A stretch of 43,158 bases of DNA from the NCBI RefSeq assembly GCF_900198625.1, contig NZ_FZPK01000054.1, positions 1 through 43,158 on the forward strand. The letters are read 5' to 3'. Source of the DNA: Helicobacter rappini (GTDB taxonomy: Bacteria; Campylobacterota; Campylobacteria; Campylobacterales; Helicobacteraceae). This document shows positions 1 to 7,813 of the stretch, piece after piece; position 1 is the first letter of the stretch; each line of letters begins with the position of its first letter. The position numbers and the translations under genes were made by a program. The notes beneath the pieces were generated by a model. That model was not told the origin of the DNA. It ran no database searches and was given only the letters and a program-made list of their open reading frames with translations.

Positions 1-15
1 TTGCAAAATACCCAT
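1..15 (-). CDS. start of an unidentified gene, cut by the window edge
   Basis: An ATG at 15-13 opens a frame whose first five residues are MGILQ before the window ends. It lies two bases beyond the stop of the preceding small gene and has a good ribosome binding site (AAAAGGAAT) inside that gene's last codons. The tight spacing makes it the next gene of the same minus-strand cluster. Nothing can be said about its product. Confidence 0.35.
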
Positions 16-17
16 AT

Positions 18-176
18 CTAATTCCTTTTACTCTCAAAAAATGTTGATGTGAAATCAGGTTGTCCTATGTCATTACGCTTAAATTTTTCAATTTTTTGTG
101 GTTTAATTGTGTCTGCTTTCGCAGGATTTGTTTCTTTTATTGTATCTAATGCCATACTTGCATATAGAGTATTCAT
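18..176 (-). CDS. small hypothetical protein, 52 aa
   Basis: A 52-residue frame whose ATG overlaps the stop of the upstream 112-aa gene as ATGA (the TGA at 175-173 shares bases with the ATG at 176-174), the usual sign of translational coupling. The product starts MNTLYASMAL, is rich in Lys, Thr and Asn, and has no membrane segment or motif I recognise. It belongs to the packed minus-strand cluster at 1-1379. Coupled start, and the next gene starting two bases after its stop, are the reasons to believe it. Confidence 0.45.
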   Translation of the reverse strand: MNTLYASMALDTIKETNPAKADTIKPQKIEKFKRNDIGQPDFTSTFFESKRN

Positions 177-511
177 ATTTTGGCATTCATATTTTGCATA
201 ACTTCATATTGTGATACTAAAACTTGCAACATCATGCTTTGTGTTCTTAATAGGGCTTCTTGTCTTTCTTTCTCATTCATTGTTCTAATTTTTGTATCGC
301 TTAGTTGTTTTTGAATCTTACTCATCATTTCTTGTGTGTCTTTTCTGTAAAGCATGTTATATTTACTACCATTGCTTGCACTGCCCTTTGTGTAAAGATT
401 GTATGAGTTTAACACTTTATTGATACTTTCATTTTGTGTTTTTGCAATATTTTGTTTTCGTTTATCCTCTACTTCTTTTGCTTTTACAATCTCTTTGCGA
501 TAATTATCCAT
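173..511 (-). CDS. hypothetical protein, 112 aa, probably coiled coil
   Basis: The product is short, highly charged and rich in Lys, Glu, Gln and Met, with long stretches that should form helices or coiled coils and no signal peptide or membrane segment. The ATG at 511 follows a GGAGA ribosome binding site, 11 bases after the stop of the acidic protein upstream. Its own stop overlaps the next start. I do not recognise the family. Its C-terminal half (a helix with the pattern KERQEALLRTQ) loosely recalls helical accessory proteins of conjugative systems or phage structural modules, but that is a guess from context. Confidence 0.6.
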   Translation of the reverse strand: MDNYRKEIVKAKEVEDKRKQNIAKTQNESINKVLNSYNLYTKGSASNGSKYNMLYRKDTQEMMSKIQKQLSDTKIRTMNEKERQEALLRTQSMMLQVLVSQYEVMQNMNAKI

Positions 512-522
512 ATCTCCATTTT

Positions 523-981
523 TTAAATATTCTTTTTCATTTGTATTGCATGATTTTCTTTATTTTCCTCATGTTCTTGTTCCTTAGTAGCTGTGGGTTG
601 TATAGTCGTAGTAGTTGCAATATCTTGCGTATTTTCATCATGTTCCTTTATATTAGAATCTTGTGTTTGCTGTATCATATCGTTTATGTCGCTAAACTCT
701 GTTTCAAAGTTTTGCTTTGTTTGTTCTGCTATCTTGTCTGCTTCTAAAACTTCACTTGATATTTCATTGCTCGTGTCATCACAATCATCATAGGTTGTAT
801 GATTATCATCAAATTGTGTAAAATCCATGACTTGTTCGTTATCATTGGTGTTATCCTCCTCTATGATAATACCATCTGTGTCATACTCGTGGTCTGCAAA
901 GTTATTATCTGTGTCTATAAAAATCTCTGTGTTTTGTGCTTCATTTTCAATCACATTGCCATTTTCATCGTATGTTGCCAT
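523..981 (-). CDS. hypothetical protein, 152 aa, extremely acidic
   Basis: By my count about 42 of 152 residues are Asp or Glu, only 7 are Lys and there is no Arg, giving a net charge near -35. The sequence is also rich in Asn, Gln and Thr and looks mostly disordered, ending in MKKNI. The start is well supported by a strong AAGGAGATAG ribosome binding site just before the ATG at 981. It lies 11 bases from each neighbour in the minus-strand cluster. No family is recognised. A DNA-mimic (anti-restriction type), a scaffold or a chaperone-like disordered protein would all fit the composition. Confidence 0.65.
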   Translation of the reverse strand: MATYDENGNVIENEAQNTEIFIDTDNNFADHEYDTDGIIIEEDNTNDNEQVMDFTQFDDNHTTYDDCDDTSNEISSEVLEADKIAEQTKQNFETEFSDINDMIQQTQDSNIKEHDENTQDIATTTTIQPTATKEQEHEENKENHAIQMKKNI

Positions 982-992
982 AGTCTATCTCC

Positions 993-1379
993 TTACTTAG
1001 ATTTGTTTGTGCTAGCTTTATGCTTATTAATAAAATCACTACATACCTTAAAAGATGTCTCTGCTTCTTTTGGTAGTGAAATGCCTTTAGCTTCTGCTAT
1101 CTTTTTTGCAAACTCTAGTTGTTTTTCTGTGGGTGGATTTTCTTTTTTGTTTTTGTCTATGAAGTCGCTACATGCTTTCATAGATTCTAAAACTTCACTA
1201 GGTAAAGGAATGTTGTTTTCCTTAGCAATTTTTTTAGCTAATTCAATTTGTTTTTCTGTGGGTTTAGCTACTTGTCTTTTTTGTGGGATTGCATGGTGCA
1301 TTCTTGCGTGTAATGGTTTTATGAAATCAAGGTAGGTAGCTTTAGATTCTGTGATTAAACATGAAAATCGCATTGCCAT
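993..1379 (-). CDS. hypothetical protein with two tandem ~39-residue repeats (topoisomerase-tail-like)
   Basis: The 128-residue product contains two copies of one module, residues about 39-77 and 82-120. Each has the pattern P-T-E-K-Q-x-E-x-A-K-K-I-A, then I-x-L-P, then a Cys and F-I-[DN]-K. Modules of this kind are, as far as I recall, found as C-terminal repeats on plasmid- or ICE-encoded topoisomerases and related DNA-processing proteins; here they stand almost alone after a 38-residue N-terminal part. No strong ribosome binding site precedes the ATG at 1379 (or the in-frame ATG at 1373), so the start is uncertain and this could be the tail of a decayed larger gene. It is the first gene of the left-hand minus-strand cluster. 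Confidence 0.6.
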   Translation of the reverse strand: MAMRFSCLITESKATYLDFIKPLHARMHHAIPQKRQVAKPTEKQIELAKKIAKENNIPLPSEVLESMKACSDFIDKNKKENPPTEKQLEFAKKIAEAKGISLPKEAETSFKVCSDFINKHKASTNKSK

Positions 1380-1515
1380 TTCACTTTTTATTTCTTAAGT
1401 TGTTTATCTACTCGTCATATCCTGCGCGTGAGCAGTAGGCTTAAGCATAATTTCCCATTTTTTGCAACCAAATACTATAACTTACAGCATAATATTAGCG
1501 TGATATTTAAAAATT

Positions 1516-1521
1516 TATAAT
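1516..1521 (+). promoter_or_regulatory. probable -10 box (TATAAT) for the M48 protease gene
   Basis: A perfect TATAAT lies in the 197-base spacer between the divergent left cluster and the M48 gene, 55 bases before the TTG start. No clear -35 box is visible, as is usual in these bacteria. It probably serves the M48-prmC-mscS run. Confidence 0.4.
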
Positions 1522-1576
1522 ACACTAAAGGTTTTTTAGCGTTAAAAGGGATTTTTATTGCAAAAAGGAGATTGCA

Positions 1577-2788
1577 TTGTATCTTGTGATTTTGGCGTAT
1601 TTGCTATTGTTTGTTACTCCCGCGATAGTTTTAAATATTTTGCAAATGCGTTATATACAAACTTATGCTACAAAGAAGCCAGTTATTCTTAACGCACATG
1701 ATTATAGCATTGCTGCAAGTTATGCTATCACTCGTTGCGGGGTTGCGTTAATAGAGCATATTTTTAGTTTTATTGCATTAGTTTTTTGGCTATTCTTTGG
1801 TATTACCTATCTTACGCAATTTTATAATATGCTGCCTATAAGTGGTTTTGGTGCAAATCTACTTGTGATTCTATCTTTTCTTGGCTTACACGCCCTTATT
1901 CATATACCTTTTAGTATCGCTCAAAAGCGTATAGATTCTCATTATGGCTTTAATAAACAAAGTGTAAAGGGTTTTGTGCTTGATGGCATAAAAATGTTTG
2001 TAGTGAGTGGGATTTTGCTTGGTATCATTTTTGCCTTGTTGTTATGGATTATGGAATCTCTTAGTTCTTGGTGGATTGTTGGCTTTTGTGTTGTATTTGC
2101 ATTTCTTGTATTTATACAGCTAGTTTATCCCACGCTTATTGCTCCAATGTTTAATAAATTTTCACCTTTGGATAACGAATCTCTTCGTCAAAGGATTACC
2201 ACACTTATGGAACATGCAGGATTCCATAGCAGTGGGATTTTTGTCATTGATGCAAGTAGGAGAGATGGTAGGCTGAATGCGTATTTTGGCGGTTTAGGCA
2301 GTATGAAGCGAGTGGTGCTATTTGATACGCTGCTAGATAAGATTAGTGAAGATGGATTGATTGCGATTTTGGGACATGAGCTTGGACATTTTAAGCATGG
2401 GGATATAACACAAAATATCATAATAAGTGGTTCTATTTTATTTGCTATGTTTGCTATTATGGGTTTATTTTTTGAACCTTTATGTTTGTATTTAGGACTA
2501 CCTTTTACAGATAGCAGTATTCTTATACTAGCTATATTGCTTTTTCCAGTATTATCATTTTTATTTATGCCGATACAAAGTTATTTTAGCAGAAAGGCAG
2601 AATATAGGGCTGATGCTTTTGGTGCGTCTTGTGTAAGTAAAAAGGCGCTTAGTGAAGCTTTAGTGCGTCTTGTAAATGAAAATAAGGCTTTTCCATATTC
2701 ACATCCAGCATATATATTTTTTTACTATTCTCATCCGCCGCTTTTAGAGCGACTTAAGGCACTTGGGGGATTGCATGATGGAAATTGA
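1577..2788 (+). CDS. M48 family membrane metalloprotease (Ste24/CAAX prenyl protease-like)
   Basis: An integral inner-membrane zinc endopeptidase of family M48A, the bacterial relatives of Ste24. Several hydrophobic segments fill the N-terminal half, including the M48 N-terminal domain with the pattern IDSHYGFNKQS. The zinc motif HELGH is at residues 267-271, and the third ligand Glu lies in the EYRAD motif nearer the C-terminus. At 403 residues it has the usual length. Translation starts at TTG, seven bases after AAAAAGGAG. The 3' end overlaps prmC, so the two are co-translated. Bacteria do not prenylate proteins in the eukaryotic way, so its natural substrate is unknown; membrane-protein quality control is the likely role. 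Confidence 0.88.
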   Translation: MYLVILAYLLLFVTPAIVLNILQMRYIQTYATKKPVILNAHDYSIAASYAITRCGVALIEHIFSFIALVFWLFFGITYLTQFYNMLPISGFGANLLVILSFLGLHALIHIPFSIAQKRIDSHYGFNKQSVKGFVLDGIKMFVVSGILLGIIFALLLWIMESLSSWWIVGFCVVFAFLVFIQLVYPTLIAPMFNKFSPLDNESLRQRITTLMEHAGFHSSGIFVIDASRRDGRLNAYFGGLGSMKRVVLFDTLLDKISEDGLIAILGHELGHFKHGDITQNIIISGSILFAMFAIMGLFFEPLCLYLGLPFTDSSILILAILLFPVLSFLFMPIQSYFSRKAEYRADAFGASCVSKKALSEALVRLVNENKAFPYSHPAYIFFYYSHPPLLERLKALGGLHDGN

Positions 2789-3764
2789 TTTATTGTTGCG
2801 TATTGCGATTGCATTTTTAAAAGATATGAATCTTGAAGAGTTTAAAAAACTTGTGTATGAGACACAATTTTTACTCGCTGATATTAACTCATTTGAGAAT
2901 GAAAAATTACCAAAAGATTCTCCAAAAGAGAGTAATAGAGTGCGTCAATCACTTGATATAAAAGCACCAGAGTTTCATATCGTAAGTCCGCGTTATGAGG
3001 CTGAAATCCTATTAGGACATATCTTAAATATGACTCGTGTAGAGTTGCATACGAACGCAAAAAAAGAGATTACAGACTTTGATAAGCAACGCTATTTTAA
3101 AATACTTGCTATGCGTAAAAATGGTGTGCCGCTTGAGTATCTTACAAATAAAGCAAGTTTTTATGATCTAGAACTCTATGTGGATAATAAGGTGCTAATC
3201 CCCCGCCATGAGACAGAGCTTTTAGTCGAACATGCCCTAGAGATTATCAAAGCACATAATATTACGCATTTTGTAGAAGTGGGTGTCGGTAGCGGTGCGA
3301 TTAGTGCAGCGATCCTTACACATGCAAAAGAGACTTGTGCGATCGCTACTGATATTAGCAAGGAAGCATTAAATATTGCCAAGCATAATATACAGAATCT
3401 TGGTTTAGAAAATCGCTGTGATTTTGTAGAATCTGACTTGCTTTCTTCGCCTTATCTTATCATGCGAAAACCAATCACACTTTTAGTTGCTAATCCGCCC
3501 TATATCGCAAATAGCTATCCACTCAATCAAGAAGTGCTATGTGAGCCGCATATTGCGCTTTTTGGTGGTGAAAAAGGCGATGAGATTCTAAAAAAACTTA
3601 TCCTCCAAGCAAGAGAGAAGCAAATACAATTTCTTATATGTGAAATGGGCTATGACCAAAAAGAGAGTATGCAAGAGATACTTTTAAATGTGGGTTATAA
3701 GCCAACTTTTTATAAAGATTATGCGGGTTTTGATAGAGGCTTTATTGCAAGACTTACGCCCTAA
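2775..3764 (+). CDS. prmC: peptide chain release factor N5-glutamine methyltransferase
   Basis: PrmC (HemK) methylates the Gln of the GGQ motif in release factors RF1 and RF2 using SAM, which raises termination efficiency. The sequence shows the SAM-binding motif EVGVGSGAIS, the catalytic NPPY motif (VANPPYIANS) that binds the target glutamine, and the family signature IPRHETELLVE before the SAM domain. The N-terminal part is longer than in many PrmC proteins and contains an insertion at about residues 40-65. The open frame extends to a TTG at 2763, but the ATGs at 2775 and 2778 sit at the right distance after GGGGGA and overlap the end of the M48 gene, so I place the start at 2775. Confidence 0.9.
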   Translation: MMEIDLLLRIAIAFLKDMNLEEFKKLVYETQFLLADINSFENEKLPKDSPKESNRVRQSLDIKAPEFHIVSPRYEAEILLGHILNMTRVELHTNAKKEITDFDKQRYFKILAMRKNGVPLEYLTNKASFYDLELYVDNKVLIPRHETELLVEHALEIIKAHNITHFVEVGVGSGAISAAILTHAKETCAIATDISKEALNIAKHNIQNLGLENRCDFVESDLLSSPYLIMRKPITLLVANPPYIANSYPLNQEVLCEPHIALFGGEKGDEILKKLILQAREKQIQFLICEMGYDQKESMQEILLNVGYKPTFYKDYAGFDRGFIARLTP

Positions 3765-3786
3765 TTTTCTAAATCAGGATTCTATA

Positions 3787-5679
3787 ATGAAAAAATTACA
3801 TTATTATCTCAGTGCATTCTTAATGCTTTGTAGTATTTGTGTGCTTGTCTTTGCAAAAGATATAACAAGTAAAGATACAAATAAGCAAGAAAAACTTAAT
3901 GCAGAATCTTTGCCCCTGCATTTTGAGAGTTTAGCCCTATTGTTTCAGCATATCACAGATATTTCATGGCAGATTCACGCATTACAAGGAAGCTATGATT
4001 TTAAACAAAAAGAGGAATTAATCGCACAAAAAAATCTTTTACTCCAAAACTTTATCGCTAATATTAGGAATACAAAACAAAGCTTAGGCTTTGATATAGA
4101 TGAAAACAAACAAATGCAAATGAGAATTGACATGCAGCTAAATGATGCTAAAATCCAGCATGATAATGCTTTAATTTTACAAGAAGAAATTGCCAAAAAC
4201 AATCTTATTGTAGAATCTCATTTAGCTACTCTCTTTAAAAATTTGCGAAAGCAAATTGACTTTTTTTCACAAAAACAAAAAGTGGTAGATATTATACAGC
4301 CAACACTCCAAGCATTAAATGCCATGCCAACAACCTTTGATATATCAGCTGAAATCCCTACAAAACAGCAAAAAAATCTCAAACTACAAATAGAAAAATA
4401 CAGAAACACACTCGCAAGTGCCATTGAGATTGTTTCATATTTAGAATGGCATGCAGATGAGCTTGTGCCACAAAATACGATACTACATGCTTGTATGCGA
4501 TGGACACTGCAACTTCTCTCAAACTTTATGAGTGTTAATCATGGGAATTTGGTTTTTATTAAGATAGTTTTATCGCTTTTATGTTTTGTTATCCTGTGGG
4601 CATATCGCAAACTTATCACAAAGATTGTCGTCTATCTTATGGACCTTGCTATCCATCTTACAAATCAAGATAAAGACTTGCATGCTGCTATTCAAAAAAA
4701 TCTATTGCAACCTATCTCATTGTTTCTACTTGCATGGAGTTTGCGTGTTTGTATTGGCGTGCTGTATTATCCGCATTTACAGCCAGAAAAGATTGAAGCG
4801 TGGTTTAATATCTTGTATATAGTAAATGTTGCATGGTTTATGGTAGCTTTAGTGAAAAGCTATGGCACGGTGCTATTAACAAAGATTCTGCAAAAACGAA
4901 ATAATGAGTTTAGACGAGAGATTATAAATCTTATATTAAAAGCCTTGTATGCGGTTATTATTATTATCGCATGTTTGCTTATCCTAAAATATTTGGGCTT
5001 TAATGTATCTGCAATTATTGCTTCACTTGGTTTAGGGGGATTAGCCGTTGCTCTCGCAGTAAAAGATATACTTGCAAACTTCTTTGCCTCCATTATGCTT
5101 TTATTTGATAATTCTTTCTCTCAAGGCGATTGGATTGAGTGCAATGGTGTTGATGGTGTTGTGGTTGAAATAGGACTAAGAAGAACTACCGTTCGCACCG
5201 CAGATAATGCCTTGCTTTTTGTCCCAAATGCAGAATTAGCAGGGAAGATTATACGCAATTGGAGTCGCAGAAAAGCTGGCAGAAGAATAAAAATGAGTGT
5301 AGGCGTTACCTATGATGCAGATGAAGCAAAGCTAAAAAAATGTGTAGCAAGTATTAGACAAATGCTTTTAGACCACCCAGAAGTAGTAACAACGCCAATC
5401 TATAATCAAGAAGAAACACAACTCATGACTCTAAGAAAAGACATTATTTCCCTTGATGATTTCTTAGGCTATAAAAGCGGACTTTTTGTCTGTGTGGAAG
5501 CCCTTGCTGATAGTTCAATAAATATTTTAGTAGAATGCTTCACTCAAAGTGTTTCAAAAAAAGATTATTTTGAGGTAAGAGAAGATATAATCTTTAAAAT
5601 CATGGCAATCGTGCAGGAATGCAACCTTAGTTTTGCTTTTCCTAGTCAAAGCGTCTATGTCGAGACATTGCCAAAGTGA
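3787..5679 (+). CDS. large MscS-family mechanosensitive channel
   Basis: A 630-residue inner-membrane channel that would open on membrane tension to release solutes on hypo-osmotic shock. The open frame runs further upstream (to 3688, inside prmC), but the ATG at 3787 starts a clear signal peptide ending near VFAKD and follows AGGA, so it is the real start. A long periplasmic helical domain rich in Gln, Lys and Asn comes first, then several membrane helices, then the MscS core: the Gly/Ala-rich pore helix (SLGLGGLAVALAVKDIL) followed by the beta domain entrance (DNSFSQGDWIE). The size matches the long MscS paralogues of H. pylori and Campylobacter. It is 22 bases after prmC and probably in the same operon. 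Confidence 0.88.
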   Translation: MKKLHYYLSAFLMLCSICVLVFAKDITSKDTNKQEKLNAESLPLHFESLALLFQHITDISWQIHALQGSYDFKQKEELIAQKNLLLQNFIANIRNTKQSLGFDIDENKQMQMRIDMQLNDAKIQHDNALILQEEIAKNNLIVESHLATLFKNLRKQIDFFSQKQKVVDIIQPTLQALNAMPTTFDISAEIPTKQQKNLKLQIEKYRNTLASAIEIVSYLEWHADELVPQNTILHACMRWTLQLLSNFMSVNHGNLVFIKIVLSLLCFVILWAYRKLITKIVVYLMDLAIHLTNQDKDLHAAIQKNLLQPISLFLLAWSLRVCIGVLYYPHLQPEKIEAWFNILYIVNVAWFMVALVKSYGTVLLTKILQKRNNEFRREIINLILKALYAVIIIIACLLILKYLGFNVSAIIASLGLGGLAVALAVKDILANFFASIMLLFDNSFSQGDWIECNGVDGVVVEIGLRRTTVRTADNALLFVPNAELAGKIIRNWSRRKAGRRIKMSVGVTYDADEAKLKKCVASIRQMLLDHPEVVTTPIYNQEETQLMTLRKDIISLDDFLGYKSGLFVCVEALADSSINILVECFTQSVSKKDYFEVREDIIFKIMAIVQECNLSFAFPSQSVYVETLPK

Positions 5680-5835
5680 AAATAATACGCGAAATAATCT
5701 CAACAAAACAGCAAAATAAATATTGCATAGGTAGCATAAAATTAAATCGCAAAACTTTATAGAATCTAACAGATTCAATAAACTTATAAAATGTTCGATA
5801 TAAAAGAATCTATTCTCAAATATAGGGGTTTTATT

Positions 5836-6708
5836 ATGCAAAAGACAATAGAGCAAGATAAAATAGACTTTCATCGCAGAGAGAGTATCGCAAGGATTGC
5901 AAAGATAGGTGCTTTAGGTGCAAGTGTGTTAGTTGGCACAAAGCTTCATGCTGAAACAATTGATGAAGCACAGGAGCAAACACGCAAACAGAACTATATA
6001 AATATTAATCCACTCTATGTAGATAGTGACAAAATGCTACTTCCAAAAACACAGATGAAGCTACAAAAAGATTCCGTTGGGCTTGTGGTTGTGAATCCGC
6101 AGATTGATTTTCTTAGCCCAAAAGGTGTGGGCTGGAGCTTATATGGTGCTAGTATTAAAGAAAATAATACTATTGAGAATATCGGTATGCTTTTTAGAGT
6201 GGCAAAAGCCCTGCGTTTGCCTACATTTGTGTCCTATGTGGTATGGAATAGTCAAGATTTAAAAACTTTGCCAAAAACACCTATGAAAAACTTTTCTCGT
6301 GGGACAAAGCTTGCCTATGGTAATGGCAAAGGTTTGAATGCCAATGATATTGAGCAAAGCGGGGCAGATTTCTTGCCTGAATATAAACCCTTTATACTTG
6401 ATAATAAAACAATCCTTACAACACCTAGAAAGGATTTTGGATTAAAAGGGAGTGATTTAACCACTCAATTGCGTATCAGTGGGATTAAGCAGGTGATTTT
6501 ATGCGGTATGGATGCAAATGTGCATCTTGATTCCCATTTGCGTGATTTACTTGCAGAGGGTTTTGAAGTAGGTGTTGTGCGTGATGCTACTGCTGGAGCA
6601 AAACTGCCTGAGGGTGATGGTTATTTAGCAGGGCTTATTAACTTCCGCTTTATTGCAAATGAACTTTTCTTTACACCAGATATCGTGCAAAGATTGCAGA
6701 ATATGTAG
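5836..6708 (+). CDS. exported isochorismatase-fold protein lacking the usual catalytic triad
   Basis: The 290-residue product has the isochorismatase-like hydrolase fold. The N-terminus carries a twin-arginine-like signal (RR at 14-15, hydrophobic stretch, predicted cleavage after LHA at 39), so a periplasmic location is likely. The frame is open to 5791, but the ATG at 5836 follows AGGGG and gives the signal peptide a normal length. In the family the triad is Asp (VxDxQxDF), Lys (before the xxSAF motif) and Cys (TxxCV). Here these sites read VVNPQIDF, TTPRKDF and DANVHLDS, so Asp is Asn, Lys is Thr and Cys is His by my alignment. It may be a pseudoenzyme or use different chemistry. It stands alone between mscS and speE. 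Confidence 0.82.
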   Translation: MQKTIEQDKIDFHRRESIARIAKIGALGASVLVGTKLHAETIDEAQEQTRKQNYININPLYVDSDKMLLPKTQMKLQKDSVGLVVVNPQIDFLSPKGVGWSLYGASIKENNTIENIGMLFRVAKALRLPTFVSYVVWNSQDLKTLPKTPMKNFSRGTKLAYGNGKGLNANDIEQSGADFLPEYKPFILDNKTILTTPRKDFGLKGSDLTTQLRISGIKQVILCGMDANVHLDSHLRDLLAEGFEVGVVRDATAGAKLPEGDGYLAGLINFRFIANELFFTPDIVQRLQNM

Positions 6709-6795
6709 ATAAAGTCTTATCAAAAAATCCTTATGACGATAGAGAAAATCGTAGGAATACAGAGATAAACTATCATGAATTGACTATTTTTGCTT

Positions 6796-6801
6796 TATAA
6801 T
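6796..6801 (+). promoter_or_regulatory. probable -10 box (TATAAT) for speE
   Basis: A perfect TATAAT in the 120-base gap between the isochorismatase-fold gene and speE, 28 bases before the speE ATG. It leaves room for a leader of about 20 bases that includes the AAAGG ribosome binding site. Confidence 0.5.
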
Positions 6802-6828
6802 GCGACCATTTACAAATAAAGGTTTTTT

Positions 6829-7641
6829 ATGTGGATGACAAGTGAAGTTACAAGAAACTTTCAGAATCAATATGCTATTACAAATAAATTTGCAGACTAT
6901 AAGGGTAAGACAATTGATATTGAGTTGTTTAATACTGAAGCATTGCAGCAAATTGCACTTATTAGTTTTAAAAATGATAAAAAAGAAGTAACACGACAAG
7001 CAGTAATGACACAGCGTTATAACTTTATTGAAAGTGAAATGCTTACCTATATTCCCTATTGTGTAGCTACAAATCCAAAAAGAGTTCTCATCTGTGGCAC
7101 ATTGAATGCAGCGATTGCTAATCATTTTGCACAGCATGATATGAGCGTAGATATGGTGGTAGGTGATATGGAAGCCCTTTATACATTAAGTGGCTTTATC
7201 CCTAAGTTTAAGGAAATACAAGAGAATGTAAATATCGCTTTTTATGAGCGATTTATGGATATTAAGCAAGCTGGCTATGATATTATTATCCATGCTTCTA
7301 GCCCAAAACTATATGAGTTTGAGGCACTAAAAAAAATGGCAAGTGAAAAGTTTATTTGCGTTTTTGGGCTTGCTAATTGCTATCTAGAACCAAGTTTAGC
7401 TCTTGATACATTAGCCTTTGGCATGAATTTTGGACATGTGATGATGCCTTTTATGCTACCTACACTCACCCCTAGTTTCTATGCGTTTTTAAGCAACTAC
7501 GCACACCCTTTAGCCGATTTACAACTGCAAAAAAGCGATATGCTAGATAATTTACAATGCTATAACGCAAACCTGCATACTAGTGTCTTTAGACTCCCCA
7601 CCTTTTTACAGCATATCATCGCACCTTATGTGAAAAATTAG
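6829..7641 (+). CDS. speE: spermidine synthase (divergent epsilon-type SpeE)
   Basis: SpeE transfers an aminopropyl group from decarboxylated SAM to putrescine to make spermidine in the cytoplasm. The 270-residue product starts MWMTSEVTRN like the H. pylori enzyme, keeps the IESEMLTYIP region, and ends with the typical LHTSVFRLP segment before a helical C-terminus. The glycine-rich cofactor motif is poorly conserved (LICGTLNAAIA instead of a GGGDG type motif), which is also a trait of the H. pylori SpeE. The ATG follows AAAGG at a normal distance. It is a single-gene unit that converges on the AsmA-like gene. Confidence 0.85.
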   Translation: MWMTSEVTRNFQNQYAITNKFADYKGKTIDIELFNTEALQQIALISFKNDKKEVTRQAVMTQRYNFIESEMLTYIPYCVATNPKRVLICGTLNAAIANHFAQHDMSVDMVVGDMEALYTLSGFIPKFKEIQENVNIAFYERFMDIKQAGYDIIIHASSPKLYEFEALKKMASEKFICVFGLANCYLEPSLALDTLAFGMNFGHVMMPFMLPTLTPSFYAFLSNYAHPLADLQLQKSDMLDNLQCYNANLHTSVFRLPTFLQHIIAPYVKN

Positions 7642-7813
7642 ATATAGAATCTTGAGTATTTGTGGCGTGGTGGCTATGATATCGCAAGTTTTCTAATTAC
7701 CTTGCTCTTTATAAGATTGTATTGTGAAATTAGTTTCTAAAAGTATTGTTACGCCTAGTAATAAGCAAAACTTTAGAGTATAGAAGCAACCACTTTATTG
7801 TTCTCATGTATCA

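Noticed and set aside
799..1335. 178-codon plus-strand frame opposite the left cluster
   Set aside because: Its Cys/Leu/Ile/Ser-rich sequence is the mirror of the acidic and Lys-rich minus-strand genes, which have ribosome binding sites and tight spacing.
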